A stretch of 64,000 bases of DNA, from positions 62,001 to 126,000 of the forward strand of contig CAJTGB010000006.1 of assembly GCA_910575835.1 (NCBI GenBank), given 5' to 3'. The stretch comes from Lachnospiraceae bacterium (GTDB lineage: Bacteria > Bacillota > Clostridia > Lachnospirales > Lachnospiraceae). A model generated the notes under the pieces. The model made no database searches. It was not told the DNA's origin and saw only the letters and a list, made by a program, of their open reading frames with translations. The translations under genes were made by a program, and so were the position numbers. This document shows positions 24,695 to 34,408 of the stretch, one piece after another; position 1 is the first letter of the stretch, and every line of letters starts with the position of its first letter.

Positions 24695-25599
24695 TCATTG
24701 CGGTGTCAGCCGCAGGAGCGGCGGTTGCTGCCGTGTGGAGGATGTACCGGCTTAATAGGGCTGTTTATAGGTTTGAAGAGAAGGTTGAGAATGCGCTTGA
24801 CGATATCATATCTGGGAAGGGTATATCAGATGGAGGGGAAGATATCACAGATTCTCTCTGGGGCAAATGCGGGGAAAAGCTCTGGCGGGTGAATCGTATC
24901 TGGACGAAGAAGGAAGAGGCGGGAAGACGCAAGAAGGAACTGATGAAGGAGCTGATCTCTGATATTTCTCATCAGACTAAGACACCCATTGCCAATATGA
25001 AGCTGTATCTGGAATTCTTGCAGGAAGAAGAACTCTCAGGGAAGGGGCGGGAATTCCTTGACCATCTGGAAGGACAGACGGAGAAGCTGGATTTTCTCTT
25101 GCAGAGTATGGTTAAGATGTCAAGGCTGGAGACGGGAATGATCCATATCCGGCAGCAGGAGACGAAGCTGTACGAGACGATAGCAGGAGCAGTGGGAGAG
25201 ATCGTGCCGTCTGCGGCGAAGAAGGGGATAGAGCTGTCCGTAGACTGCGACGAAGATCTTATGGTAAGGCATGACAGTAAGTGGACGGAAGAAGCAGTCT
25301 TCAATGTGTTGGATAATGCGGTAAAATATACGGAATCCGGCGGGAGTATCCATGTTGCGGTGAAGTGTCAGGAGGTATTTGCGAAGATCAGTGTGCGCGA
25401 TACGGGAAAGGGGATCGCGCCCGAACGTCAGGCGGAGATCTTCACACGTTTTTACAGGGAGCCAGAGATCCATGATGAGAGCGGTATCGGTATTGGGTTA
25501 TATCTGGCAAGGAAGATCCTGGAATTGCAGAATGGGTATATCGAGGTGCGGTCACAGGAGGGCGAAGGTTCGGAGTTCAATCTGTATTTGCCTAATTGA
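24679..25599 (+). CDS. sensor histidine kinase with minimal sensor
   Basis: 306 residues. One hydrophobic segment at residues 3-20 and no large external domain. The H-box is LISDISHQTKTPIANMK, the N-box FNVLDNAVKYT, and the ATP lid has DTGKGI and GIGIGLYLA. Kinases with so little sensor usually read the state of a partner ABC transporter, as in BceS. A matching FtsX-type transporter lies downstream, but an AAA-ATPase gene separates them. Confidence 0.88.
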   Translation: MDWSVIIAVSAAGAAVAAVWRMYRLNRAVYRFEEKVENALDDIISGKGISDGGEDITDSLWGKCGEKLWRVNRIWTKKEEAGRRKKELMKELISDISHQTKTPIANMKLYLEFLQEEELSGKGREFLDHLEGQTEKLDFLLQSMVKMSRLETGMIHIRQQETKLYETIAGAVGEIVPSAAKKGIELSVDCDEDLMVRHDSKWTEEAVFNVLDNAVKYTESGGSIHVAVKCQEVFAKISVRDTGKGIAPERQAEIFTRFYREPEIHDESGIGIGLYLARKILELQNGYIEVRSQEGEGSEFNLYLPN

Positions 25600-25677
25600 A
25601 TTAATCAAAAAGGAGTTTCCTTGCAACTGCTGAAAAGGTTGGATATAATGGAGAAGAGATAGGGAGTGTGAAGTGTT

Positions 25678-27255
25678 ATGAATATTTATGTGAATCCTGG
25701 AAACGCAGCCTTTAGAAGAGCCTTGAATTCAGATATATATGTTGATAAAACGGATTTGATCGCTGTTGCCAACAGCAGGATCAATAAAACAAATTGTTAT
25801 ATGTGTGTCAGCCGTCCTCGCCGTTTTGGAAAATCCATGGCGGCAGATATGCTTGCTGCCTATTATAGTAAGGGCTGTGATTCGGCAGGTTTGTTTTCCG
25901 GGAAAAAGGCAGAAAAAGAAGAGTCTTATTGCATGCATTTAAACCGGCATAATGTAATACGGCTGGATATTCAGCGTTTTTTAGAATCAGAGAGAGATTT
26001 GGATGGTTTTATCAAAGAGATTGAGAACAGGGTAATAGCAGAACTGATAGAAGGATTTTCAGATTGTAAGGGAATACCTTCGGACGGCAGATTAAAAGTA
26101 GTGCTTGATCAGATATTTAATCAGACCGGAAGCGGGTTTATCTTTATTATTGATGAGTGGGATTGCGTGTTCCGTATTGCAAAAGAGAGAAAGGATATAC
26201 AGAAGGAATATTTGGACTTCCTAAGAGGGCTTTTTAAAGGTTCCGACTATGTGGAACTGGCATATATGACGGGAATTCTGCCAATCAAGAAGTATGGGGA
26301 TCACTCTGCGATCAATATATTCAGGGAATTTTCCATGCTTAGCCCTAAGGGACTTGCACGATATTTTGGTTTTACAGAAGAGGAAGTAAAGACGCTCTGT
26401 GACCAATATCATGTAGATTATAATGAGACGAAAAAATGGTACGATGGCTACAGGCTTGGGAAGCTGCATATATATAATCCGCAGGCGGTAATGGAATTGA
26501 TAGAGAGCAGGCAGTTCGGCAGCTATTGGACTGGAACAGAGACCTATGAAGCATTGAAAACATACATTGATCGGGATTTTGATGGTTTGAAGCAGGCAAT
26601 CATCGAAATGCTTGGCAATGCGCATTGTAAAATCGATCCGTCTACGTCAAGGAACGATATGGTTACATTTAAAACAAAGGATGATATACTGACACTTTTG
26701 GTTCATCTTGGCTATCTGGCATTTGATGAGACAAAAGAGGAGGCTTTTATTCCCAATCTGGAGATTAGTCAGGAATTTATGAGGGCGGTCAAGGTTGGAG
26801 GTTGGGATGGGCTTATGGATGCAATAGACTCTTCGGAGAGACTTATTCAAAGTACATGGGAATTGGATGGGAGAGCGGTGGCAGACGGAGTGGCTATGAT
26901 TCATAATAAGACGGCATCGCTTTTGAAATATAATAATGAAAATTCTCTTGTATGTACAGTTCTGATCGCATATTACAGTTCCAAATTATATTATATGGAT
27001 CCTATAATGGAATTGCCAACGGGTAAAGGGCTGGCTGATGTTGTCTATCTTCCGAGGCGGGATGCTGACAAGCCGGCATTGATCGTAGAATTAAAATGGA
27101 ATAAGTCAGCACAGGGTGCGATTGATCAGATTAAGAAAAAGCAATACGCGTCATGGATTGAGGAATATACAGGTGATATTCTTTTAGTAGGAATTAATTA
27201 TCATGTTAAGACAAAGAATCATGAATGTATTATCGAGAGATATGCAAAGGGCTGA
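25678..27255 (+). CDS. AAA-ATPase-like / PD-(D/E)XK protein (DUF1703 type)
   Basis: 525 residues, intact. The N-terminal AAA-ATPase-like domain has a P-loop SRPRRFGKS (around 43-51) and Walker B FIFIIDEWD. The C-terminal PDDEXK_9 domain has GLADVVY...PALIVELKWNK (D...ExK). Such proteins are numerous and mobile in gut Firmicutes and Bacteroidetes; their role is unknown, with nucleic-acid cleavage or defence suggested. The gene lies between a two-component system and the ABC transporter it probably served, so it looks inserted. Weak AGGGAGTGTGAAG site before ATG 25678. Confidence 0.82.
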   Translation: MNIYVNPGNAAFRRALNSDIYVDKTDLIAVANSRINKTNCYMCVSRPRRFGKSMAADMLAAYYSKGCDSAGLFSGKKAEKEESYCMHLNRHNVIRLDIQRFLESERDLDGFIKEIENRVIAELIEGFSDCKGIPSDGRLKVVLDQIFNQTGSGFIFIIDEWDCVFRIAKERKDIQKEYLDFLRGLFKGSDYVELAYMTGILPIKKYGDHSAINIFREFSMLSPKGLARYFGFTEEEVKTLCDQYHVDYNETKKWYDGYRLGKLHIYNPQAVMELIESRQFGSYWTGTETYEALKTYIDRDFDGLKQAIIEMLGNAHCKIDPSTSRNDMVTFKTKDDILTLLVHLGYLAFDETKEEAFIPNLEISQEFMRAVKVGGWDGLMDAIDSSERLIQSTWELDGRAVADGVAMIHNKTASLLKYNNENSLVCTVLIAYYSSKLYYMDPIMELPTGKGLADVVYLPRRDADKPALIVELKWNKSAQGAIDQIKKKQYASWIEEYTGDILLVGINYHVKTKNHECIIERYAKG

Positions 27256-27289
27256 TGTATTTGAAAAAACACCGGATATTATAAAAATC

Positions 27290-27329
27290 ACAGTTTCGTG
27301 ATAATCCTGCATTGTGACAGCTTTGTGAT
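27290..27329 (+). promoter_or_regulatory. direct repeats before the ABC transporter, possible response-regulator sites
   Basis: ACAGTTTCGTGAT (27290-27302) and ACAGCTTTGTGAT (27317-27329) match at 11 of 13 positions and start 27 bases apart. They lie upstream of the ABC gene. ATGGTACTAT also occurs twice (27344 and 27384). Confidence 0.4.
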
Positions 27330-27418
27330 TTTTGTCTGATAAGATGGTACTATGTTCAGCAGATAGCAGGTGACAGGCTGGATATGGTACTATTTTTTTT
27401 GTAGAAAGGAGCAAAAAC

Positions 27419-28108
27419 ATGGAGTCAAATATGGTAGAGACAAGAGGGTTAAAAAAATATTACAGGCTGGGCGACAATGTGGTCAAGGCATTGGACGGTG
27501 TGGATTTTACGGTCAGAGAACAGGAATTCGTTGCGATCATCGGAAGGTCGGGAAGCGGCAAGAGTACGCTTCTTCATATGGTGGGCGGTCTGGATACGCC
27601 TACGGAAGGCGACGTATATGTGGCGGGGAGAAATTTGTCCGGCATGACGAAGGAGGAGCTTGCGGTGTTCAGGAGGAGGAAGGTGGGATTCATATTCCAG
27701 AATTATAATCTGGTGCCGGATCTGAATATCTATGAAAATGTGGTTCTTCCTATAGAGTTGGACGGAAAGAGGGTGGACTGGGAATTCGTGGAAGAGATTC
27801 TGGATGTGCTGAAGCTTACGGAGAAGGGGGAAGCATTTCCGGGCAATCTGTCCGGCGGCCAGCAGCAGAGAGCGGCCATTGCAAGAGCGCTTGCGTCGAA
27901 GCCCGCCATTATCCTTGCGGATGAGCCTACCGGGAACCTGGATACAGCGTCCGGCCATGATGTATTGGGATTATTGAAGGCGGCGGCGAAGCAGTTTCAG
28001 CAGACGATCGTTCTGATCACCCATGATCAGGATATCGCCCAGATGGCAGACCGGATCGTGTGCATTGAGGACGGGAAGATCAGGAAGGAGCGCGGTCTGT
28101 ATGCTTAG
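27419..28108 (+). CDS. ABC transporter ATPase (LolD/MacB/BceA type)
   Basis: 229 residues with Walker [11 protein letters not shown]-loop FQNYNL, signature LSGGQQQR, Walker B ILADEP and the H-loop ITHD. It belongs to the group that pairs with FtsX-type permeases for peptide-antibiotic resistance or mechanotransmission. AGAAAGGAG precedes ATG 27419. Its stop overlaps the start of the permease gene. Confidence 0.92.
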   Translation: MESNMVETRGLKKYYRLGDNVVKALDGVDFTVREQEFVAIIGRSGSGKSTLLHMVGGLDTPTEGDVYVAGRNLSGMTKEELAVFRRRKVGFIFQNYNLVPDLNIYENVVLPIELDGKRVDWEFVEEILDVLKLTEKGEAFPGNLSGGQQQRAAIARALASKPAIILADEPTGNLDTASGHDVLGLLKAAAKQFQQTIVLITHDQDIAQMADRIVCIEDGKIRKERGLYA

Positions 28109-30686
28109 GAACAATAATACGCAAGTTTTAACCCGGATGGCATGCAGAGCTCTTAGAAGCAACAGGCGCCGGAGTGTTACTATGATTCTGGCAGTTTGGC
28201 TGTCTGTGTTCATGCTGTTCAGTGTATTTACGGTCGGTGTGACATATTTTGAGATGCAGAGGTTACAGAATATCCGTATGAGCGGCGGGGAATTTGATGC
28301 GATCATGTACGGTGTGACGAAGGAGCAGCTTAAGACCTGCCGGGAGAACGAGGATATCCTAAGGTTCGGAGTACACGCTGTATCAGGGTATATTGAGGAG
28401 ACAGAGTATGACAATACACCGGAAGTGGTGCTTATGTGGGCAGATGAGACCTGTTGGAATGAGATTCTGGCTCCGGCGCGGGAGAGAGTAGAAGGGCATT
28501 ATCCGGTGGAAGAGGATGAAGTCATGGTGACGGAATATGCTCTGGAGAAATGCGGATTCCAGGGACTTAAGGTTGGTGATGAGTTTACCGCCGTCTATGG
28601 AGCAAGGGAGAAAAAGTGTGAAAAGACCTTCCGTATCTCGGGGATCTGGGAGGGCTTCGGAGAGAAAAGCGCATTCTATGTGTCGGAGAAATTCTATGAG
28701 CAGACGGATTTTGACCCGGCAGACGTCTCTTCCGGCAGGTTTTTGATAGATTTTCGGCAGAAGTTGATCTCGCAGGAGGAGCAGGATACATTTATAGAAT
28801 CGATGAAGCTGGGTAAGAAGCAGAGATTGTTTTTTGTGGCGGATTTCGCGTATTCCATTCAGATATTGTCCGGGATCGCGGGGCTTGCGCTGGTGACCTG
28901 CCTGTGCGCATATCTTCTGATCTATAATATCATGTATCTGTCTGTGGCGGGCAGCATCCGTTACTATGGATTGCTGCAGACGATCGGGACGACTGGGAGA
29001 CAGATCTATTGCCTGATTCATCGGCAGATGCTTCTGGTTGGCGGAATTGGGACGGCCGGCGGAATACTCTTGGGAGGCGGTGTGTCATTCTTTGTAGTTC
29101 CGTCCGTCATAAAGTCCTTGGGAATCCGTATGGGTAAGGGCGGGGAGATTACGGTATCGTTCCATCCGGCAATTCTGCTTCTGACTATGCTTCTTACCGG
29201 GATTACCGTCTATGCTGCAGGAAGAAAACCGATGAAGATCGCGGCCGCATGTTCGCCGATGGAGGCCCTTGGCTACCGGCCGGCGGCTGATGTAAAACGC
29301 AAAGAAGGGTTCATTATCGGCAGACGCCGGGAAGGCAGAAGCCATAATGCCGCAAGAGTTAAGGAGAGGAACGGCCGCGGGTATTTTGGCCGTGATGTAA
29401 GCGAGCAAGCGAGGATATGGCGCATGGCGAAGGAGCAGATCACGAAGGACAAGAAAAAGGCAGGTATTGTTATGCTGTCTCTGGCAGCAGGTATGTCGGT
29501 GTTCCTGTGTATGTCGACGATTCTGACTTCGCAGGCGGAAAGAGAGTATAATTATAATTTCAGGGATTTTGATATGGTCGTAAGGAATGATACCATGAAG
29601 AAAGAAGAGCAGGAAGACCGTATCCAGATCTTTGATTGGCAGGTACTTGACAAATTGAATGATATCAATGGTGTGGCCGGGACGGAGCCGCTGATCTATA
29701 CGGAGATAACCGTGCCCTGGGAATCGGAATTTGTCGATATGTGGATGCGGGAGTTCTATGAGACCTGGATGGACATTCCTTATGAGGATGAGATCGATGA
29801 GTATAAGGAATTCCCGGAGAATTTTGGATCTTCTCTGGTGGGGATCGGCAGGGCGGATCTGGAAGCGCTGAACGAGCTGTCAGAGCAGCCGATAGATGAA
29901 GAGGACTTCCTTGCGGGCAAGACCTGTCTGCTGTACCGGAACGATCTGGATCTCCAGAACAGTGATGTAGCAGGCCAATCAGTTACCTGCGCTGATTATG
30001 AAGACAGAGAGAATACATTGACTTTCGAGATCGCCGGTCTGGCCGATGCCAATGATTATACGGCTCTGCTCGGTTATCCGCCTACGATCATCGTCAGCGA
30101 ACAGGCAGTGAAGGAATTTGCAGAAGAACCGGTAATATTTAAAATAGGCATCCGGTATCAGGAAGAATATGATGAAGGGACGGAAGCGGAGATAATTTCC
30201 GTATTGGATGACAGTCCCTACGGAAAGGATTATTCTTATGAATCCAGAATCGAGATGAAGAAAGAGGTAGAAAAGGCCCAGGGCAATATGATGGAGGTAG
30301 GAATCGGAATCGCGTTGATCCTTGCCGTAATCGGAATTATGAATTATATCAATACATTTATCGGCAATATTCAGAACAGGCGTGTGGAGATAGCCGTGCT
30401 TGCGAGTATCGGGATGACGGGAAGACAGGTGAAGCGGATGCTGATCCTTGAAGGGCTCATGTATGCCGGCGGGGCCTGGGTGATCACGGGAGCTTTCGGA
30501 ATGGCAGTCACTTACAGGCTCTACCAGTCGATGAATTATGCAGGGGCAGATTTTGTCATTCCTGTGCTGCCGCTATTGTCGGCGGTATTGATCTCGCTTC
30601 TGATCTGTCTCAGCGTGCCGGCGGCGGCCTACCGCGATATCGAGAGGAAAGGGCTCGTGGATTATATTAAGACGGCGTCCCTTTAG
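28101..30686 (+). CDS. FtsX-family ABC permease
   Basis: 861 residues from ATG 28101 (AGGAAGGAG ten bases upstream; overlaps the ATPase stop by eight bases). About eight membrane segments: one near the N-terminus, three around residues 250-370, one near 460, and three at the C-terminus. Two large external regions lie between them, the pattern of a duplicated FtsX permease. The final segment has the FtsX motif NRRVEIAVLASIGMTGRQV. With the ATPase and the RR/HK pair it forms an antimicrobial-peptide-type sensing and export module; the substrate is not known. Confidence 0.88.
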   Translation: MLRNNNTQVLTRMACRALRSNRRRSVTMILAVWLSVFMLFSVFTVGVTYFEMQRLQNIRMSGGEFDAIMYGVTKEQLKTCRENEDILRFGVHAVSGYIEETEYDNTPEVVLMWADETCWNEILAPARERVEGHYPVEEDEVMVTEYALEKCGFQGLKVGDEFTAVYGAREKKCEKTFRISGIWEGFGEKSAFYVSEKFYEQTDFDPADVSSGRFLIDFRQKLISQEEQDTFIESMKLGKKQRLFFVADFAYSIQILSGIAGLALVTCLCAYLLIYNIMYLSVAGSIRYYGLLQTIGTTGRQIYCLIHRQMLLVGGIGTAGGILLGGGVSFFVVPSVIKSLGIRMGKGGEITVSFHPAILLLTMLLTGITVYAAGRKPMKIAAACSPMEALGYRPAADVKRKEGFIIGRRREGRSHNAARVKERNGRGYFGRDVSEQARIWRMAKEQITKDKKKAGIVMLSLAAGMSVFLCMSTILTSQAEREYNYNFRDFDMVVRNDTMKKEEQEDRIQIFDWQVLDKLNDINGVAGTEPLIYTEITVPWESEFVDMWMREFYETWMDIPYEDEIDEYKEFPENFGSSLVGIGRADLEALNELSEQPIDEEDFLAGKTCLLYRNDLDLQNSDVAGQSVTCADYEDRENTLTFEIAGLADANDYTALLGYPPTIIVSEQAVKEFAEEPVIFKIGIRYQEEYDEGTEAEIISVLDDSPYGKDYSYESRIEMKKEVEKAQGNMMEVGIGIALILAVIGIMNYINTFIGNIQNRRVEIAVLASIGMTGRQVKRMLILEGLMYAGGAWVITGAFGMAVTYRLYQSMNYAGADFVIPVLPLLSAVLISLLICLSVPAAAYRDIERKGLVDYIKTASL

Positions 30687-30691
30687 AACAG

Positions 30692-30757
30692 AGAATCCCG
30701 TCTGGGAATCTGGCGCATCATTGCATTAAGCCGCCTGATTCCTGCGGGATTCTTCTT
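30692..30757 (+). terminator. terminator after the ABC permease
   Basis: AGAATCCCG (30692-30700) pairs with CGGGATTCT (30745-30753), followed by TCTTTT. The loop is long and can form an inner hairpin. Confidence 0.65.
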
Positions 30758-30787
30758 TTGTATATATTTGATAAGGCGAAGTATAGC

Positions 30788-32479
30788 TTATCCCCTCAGC
30801 CGGAATCTTCCCACCAGATCCTTCATAAGCTGGGACTGGCTTGACAGCTCTTCACTGGCTGCCGCGCTCTCCTGTGCGGTTGCGGAATTGGTCTGCACTA
30901 CGCTGGAGATCTGGTCGATTCCCATGGTGATCTGGGAAATAGCCTCTGCCTGGTTGTTGCTGGCCTCGGAGATCTGGCTGATGATATTGGCAACCTCTTC
31001 CACGCCTTTTACGGTCTGGAGTAAGGATTGCGCGGTCTCATCGGCGATCAGGGTTCCGTTCTCTACTGCTCTTAAGGAATTCTCGATCAGAACAGAAGTA
31101 TTCTTGGAGGCTTCCGCACTCTTGCCTGCCAGATTGCGCACTTCATCGGCTACTACTGCGAAGCCCTTGCCGGCAGTTCCGGCACGCGCCGCCTCTACTG
31201 CGGCATTCAGCGCAAGGATATTGGTCTGGAATGCGATATCCTCGATAGTTTTGATGATCTTTCCGATCTCATCGGAACAATTGCTGATATTGTTCATAGC
31301 CTGCATCATTTCCTGCATCTTCTGATTGCTCGTCTGCATCTCGCTTCCGACAACGCCTGCCATGTGATTAGCTTGCCGCGCATTTTCTGCGTTCTGCTTT
31401 ACCTTCTCGGATATCTCATTGATAGTAGCGGCAAGCTCTTCAACGGAGCTGGCCTGCTCGGTGGCTCCCTGGGAAAGAGCCTGGGCTCCGCTGGATACCT
31501 GATCGGAACCGCTTGCAACCTGAGCCGAACTCTCGCTGATCTGCAGGATCGTGTGGTTGAGCTTCTCTGCAATCGCCCGGAATGAGATCAAAAGAGGCTT
31601 AAAACCGCCGGTGTATTCTGTCTCGCAGGTAGAGTCTACCGTAAAATCACCGGAAGCCATCTGGGCCAGGAACTTGTTCTCGTCGTCGATGATCATCTGG
31701 AGCTTGCGGATCAGTTCACGTACCTGGTCGGACAGAACACCAAGTTCATCCTTGGAAGTGTAGGAGATATCTATATCCAGATCGCCCTGAGCCATTCGGG
31801 AAGCTGCTTTTTCGATCTCGAAGATCGGGAACTTGATTCCCCGGATGATCACGAATGAGAAAAAGACTCCGATTATAATAATAATTATGATAATGCCGGC
31901 CTGGAAGATGAGGGCGTTCCGGTAAAGTCTTTCACTGGAGGCTGTTTCTTCCTCGCTGCCGTTCTGGTTGTATGTAACGATGTCGCTAAAAGCGGTGTTC
32001 AGAGAATTATATAGTTCTACACATTCTCCTTCTAAGATAGAACGGGCTTCATCTGTATTGCCCTGCTTTGCCAGCGCTATCAGTCTGTCGTCCGCCTGGC
32101 TGTACTGCGTCCAGAGGTTCAAGGCATTCTCGTAATACGGTTTTTCTTCCTGATCGATCAGGCCTTCGTATTTGGCAAGAAGCGTCTCCATCTCGCTTTT
32201 TTCTTTTTCAAGGTATTGGAGGCTTGATTTTTCGGTGTTTTTTGAAATGGCTGTGAGATAGCCTAGTTCATTGAGTCTGATATTGGAGAGCGTAGCGGTC
32301 ATAGCCCTTCCCGTATCTACGCTTGGAAGCCAGCTTGTTGAGATATCGCTGGTCTTCTCGTTTAGTCTTCCCATCAGATTAAAAGACATGCCTCCGATGA
32401 TGAGCATACCGATCAGCGCAACGCCTACGAGAATGTAGAGCTTGAAACTGATCTTAAGATTTCGAATTCGCTTTATCAT
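30788..32479 (-). CDS. methyl-accepting chemotaxis protein
   Basis: 563 residues. Two membrane helices (about 11-31 and 189-211) flank a four-helix-bundle sensor of about 155 residues. HAMP follows (about 212-265), then the signalling domain with the conserved tip IAFQTNILALNAAVEAARAG. It would relay ligand or membrane signals to CheA. No other chemotaxis gene is in the window. GAAAGGAGAC precedes its ATG. A possible sigma-D promoter lies upstream. Confidence 0.93.
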   Translation of the reverse strand: MIKRIRNLKISFKLYILVGVALIGMLIIGGMSFNLMGRLNEKTSDISTSWLPSVDTGRAMTATLSNIRLNELGYLTAISKNTEKSSLQYLEKEKSEMETLLAKYEGLIDQEEKPYYENALNLWTQYSQADDRLIALAKQGNTDEARSILEGECVELYNSLNTAFSDIVTYNQNGSEEETASSERLYRNALIFQAGIIIIIIIIGVFFSFVIIRGIKFPIFEIEKAASRMAQGDLDIDISYTSKDELGVLSDQVRELIRKLQMIIDDENKFLAQMASGDFTVDSTCETEYTGGFKPLLISFRAIAEKLNHTILQISESSAQVASGSDQVSSGAQALSQGATEQASSVEELAATINEISEKVKQNAENARQANHMAGVVGSEMQTSNQKMQEMMQAMNNISNCSDEIGKIIKTIEDIAFQTNILALNAAVEAARAGTAGKGFAVVADEVRNLAGKSAEASKNTSVLIENSLRAVENGTLIADETAQSLLQTVKGVEEVANIISQISEASNNQAEAISQITMGIDQISSVVQTNSATAQESAAASEELSSQSQLMKDLVGRFRLRG

Positions 32480-32545
32480 GTCAAATGTCTCCTTTCAATT
32501 TCGTAGCTTCTTATGTATGTGACATTAAAACGAAACTTTATACAT

Positions 32546-32574
32546 ATATCGGCAGGTTGGATAAATTTGATAAA
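32546..32574 (-). promoter_or_regulatory. possible sigma-D (motility sigma) promoter of the chemoreceptor
   Basis: On the minus strand GCCGATAT (32553-32546) matches the SigD -10 consensus GCCGATAA at seven of eight positions, 66 bases before the start. The -35 TAAA element is poor. Confidence 0.4.
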
Positions 32575-32595
32575 CAGGAATGAGATATTTTAATA
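32567..32595 (+). promoter_or_regulatory. possible promoter of the PucR gene
   Basis: TTGATA (32567-32572), a 17-base spacer, TTAATA (32590-32595). The -10 is weak. Confidence 0.4.
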
Positions 32596-32642
32596 TATAA
32601 TAAAGGAAAGAGAGTTATTATAAGAAAGCGGTGAGAAGAGCA

Positions 32643-34277
32643 GTGTTAAGATTAAGAGAGATTATGTCTATGCCGGTATTCCAGGGATTCAGGCTGGTTG
32701 CCGGTGAGGGAGGAATCGACAGAGAGGTAGGAACGGTCAGCGTGATGGACGCGCCGGATATCTACAAGTGGATGAAAGGCGGGGAATTCCTCATCACTTC
32801 GGGGTATGTGGTGAAGGATTGCCCGGAGTATATCCGGTCCCTCATTATCAATCTGGATAAAGGAGGAGCCGCTGCCCTGGGGGTCAAGTTTGACCGTTTT
32901 ATCCATGAATTCCCGGAAGACGCCCTTAAGGCAGCGGATGAACTGAATTTCCCGATCGTGTCGATTCCCTATGAATTTGCGTTTACGGATGTGATCGATC
33001 CGGTGCTGTGGGAGGTGGTAGACAGGCAGTCGAGAAGGCTGCTCTACTCAGAGCGCATTCATGAAGCATTTACCAGGATGGTGCTTAAGGATGAGGAGAT
33101 CCCGGCGATCCTGGCCTTCTTAAGGCAGCATATCCACCGGGAGACGGCATTTATAGACACCCGCTTTTCCAAGATATACTTTGCGGCGGGGACAGAAGAA
33201 GCGAGTGTGATATATGAGGATTGGAACGGATGGGATGTGGATGCGGGGACGGTGCCCGGACAGTCGGAGAATTACGGGTTCTACAGGATGCATATTAATG
33301 AAGAAGAGTACGGATATATCATCCTTGGAACGCAGCTTGACGGGTTTGATGAATTTTTCAGGGATTATTACCAGATTGCGATCGAGCAGGCGGGAATCAT
33401 CCTGACGCTTAAGATACAGAAGCAGATGGCGACGGTGCAGATAGAGACAGAATATAGGGAACAGTTTGTCCAGGATATTCTGACAGGCAATATACGGTCT
33501 AAGGAGGAGATCATCAACCGCGCCCGAATCTATAACTGGAACTTTTACTTTGGCGGTATTGCGGTTATTGTTGACATTGACCGGTTCAAGGATCAATATC
33601 TGCAAGAACTGGATATGGAGAGGAACCGCAGGCTTGACGGAATGATCCGGCGGATCCTGAATATCAGCAGGCGGATTGCCGGCAGAGAATTCCAGAATTA
33701 TGTGTACAGCAGGATGAGCGACCAGATCGTATTCGTGATCTCTGAAACATACAATAAGAGGAGCCGGTTCATGGAACGGATCAAACTTGTCTTCGGGGAG
33801 ATAAAAGAGGAGATTCACAGGTCAGTCGCGTTCACGGCTACAATTGGCGTGGGCAATTACAAGAAGGACATTGCGCACATAAAAGAGAGCTATGAGGAGG
33901 CCAGAAGGTCGGTCGTGATTTCCAGAAATATGCTGCGGGAAGACGTCGTATCGGTCTATGATGAACTGGGAGCGTACAAGCTGTTGTCTTTGGTCAGTAC
34001 GAGTGAGGAGGCGAAGGAGTTCCAGCGCTTGTATGTGCAGAGAATCAGAGAGTATGATATCAAGCATCATACGGAGATGTTGAAGACGGCGCTGGTCCTT
34101 GCTGCCTGCGGATGGAATTTAAAGGAAGCGTCGGAAAGACTGTATATCCACTATAATTCTATGAAATACCGTTACAGGAAGATCTGCCAGATCTTGGAAA
34201 TGAACCTTCAGGACCAGGAACAAAGGCTGAATCTGGAACTGGCGTTAAAGCTATATCAGATTCACGCTTACCGATAG
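32643..34277 (+). CDS. PucR-family transcriptional regulator
   Basis: 544 residues from GTG 32643 (an in-frame GTG at 32631 is possible). The N-terminal PucR domain begins LRLREIMSMPVFQGFRLVAGEGG (residues 2-120). A middle GGDEF-like/CdaR region follows, and a C-terminal helix-turn-helix of the PucR type (LAACGWNLKEASERLYIHYNSMKYRYRKI). PucR proteins activate purine or other nitrogen-compound catabolism genes. It lies just before the amidohydrolase/M20 operon on the same strand and likely controls it. Confidence 0.86.
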   Translation: MLRLREIMSMPVFQGFRLVAGEGGIDREVGTVSVMDAPDIYKWMKGGEFLITSGYVVKDCPEYIRSLIINLDKGGAAALGVKFDRFIHEFPEDALKAADELNFPIVSIPYEFAFTDVIDPVLWEVVDRQSRRLLYSERIHEAFTRMVLKDEEIPAILAFLRQHIHRETAFIDTRFSKIYFAAGTEEASVIYEDWNGWDVDAGTVPGQSENYGFYRMHINEEEYGYIILGTQLDGFDEFFRDYYQIAIEQAGIILTLKIQKQMATVQIETEYREQFVQDILTGNIRSKEEIINRARIYNWNFYFGGIAVIVDIDRFKDQYLQELDMERNRRLDGMIRRILNISRRIAGREFQNYVYSRMSDQIVFVISETYNKRSRFMERIKLVFGEIKEEIHRSVAFTATIGVGNYKKDIAHIKESYEEARRSVVISRNMLREDVVSVYDELGAYKLLSLVSTSEEAKEFQRLYVQRIREYDIKHHTEMLKTALVLAACGWNLKEASERLYIHYNSMKYRYRKICQILEMNLQDQEQRLNLELALKLYQIHAYR

Positions 34278-34331
34278 ACATGTTGTATCATAAAGACAAT
34301 AAAAGGGCAAGAGTCTAGTCTCTGATAGACG

Positions 34332-34360
34332 ATGATATATCGGATGCGGATTGATATAAT
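34332..34360 (+). promoter_or_regulatory. promoter of the amidohydrolase operon
   Basis: ATGATA (34332-34337), a 17-base spacer, perfect TATAAT (34355-34360). A weak -35 fits an activator-dependent promoter, as expected for PucR control. Confidence 0.45.
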
Positions 34361-34408
34361 CAGAGAATAGCAACGGTAGTGGCGAAACAACAAGTAGGAG
34401 GTATGGAC

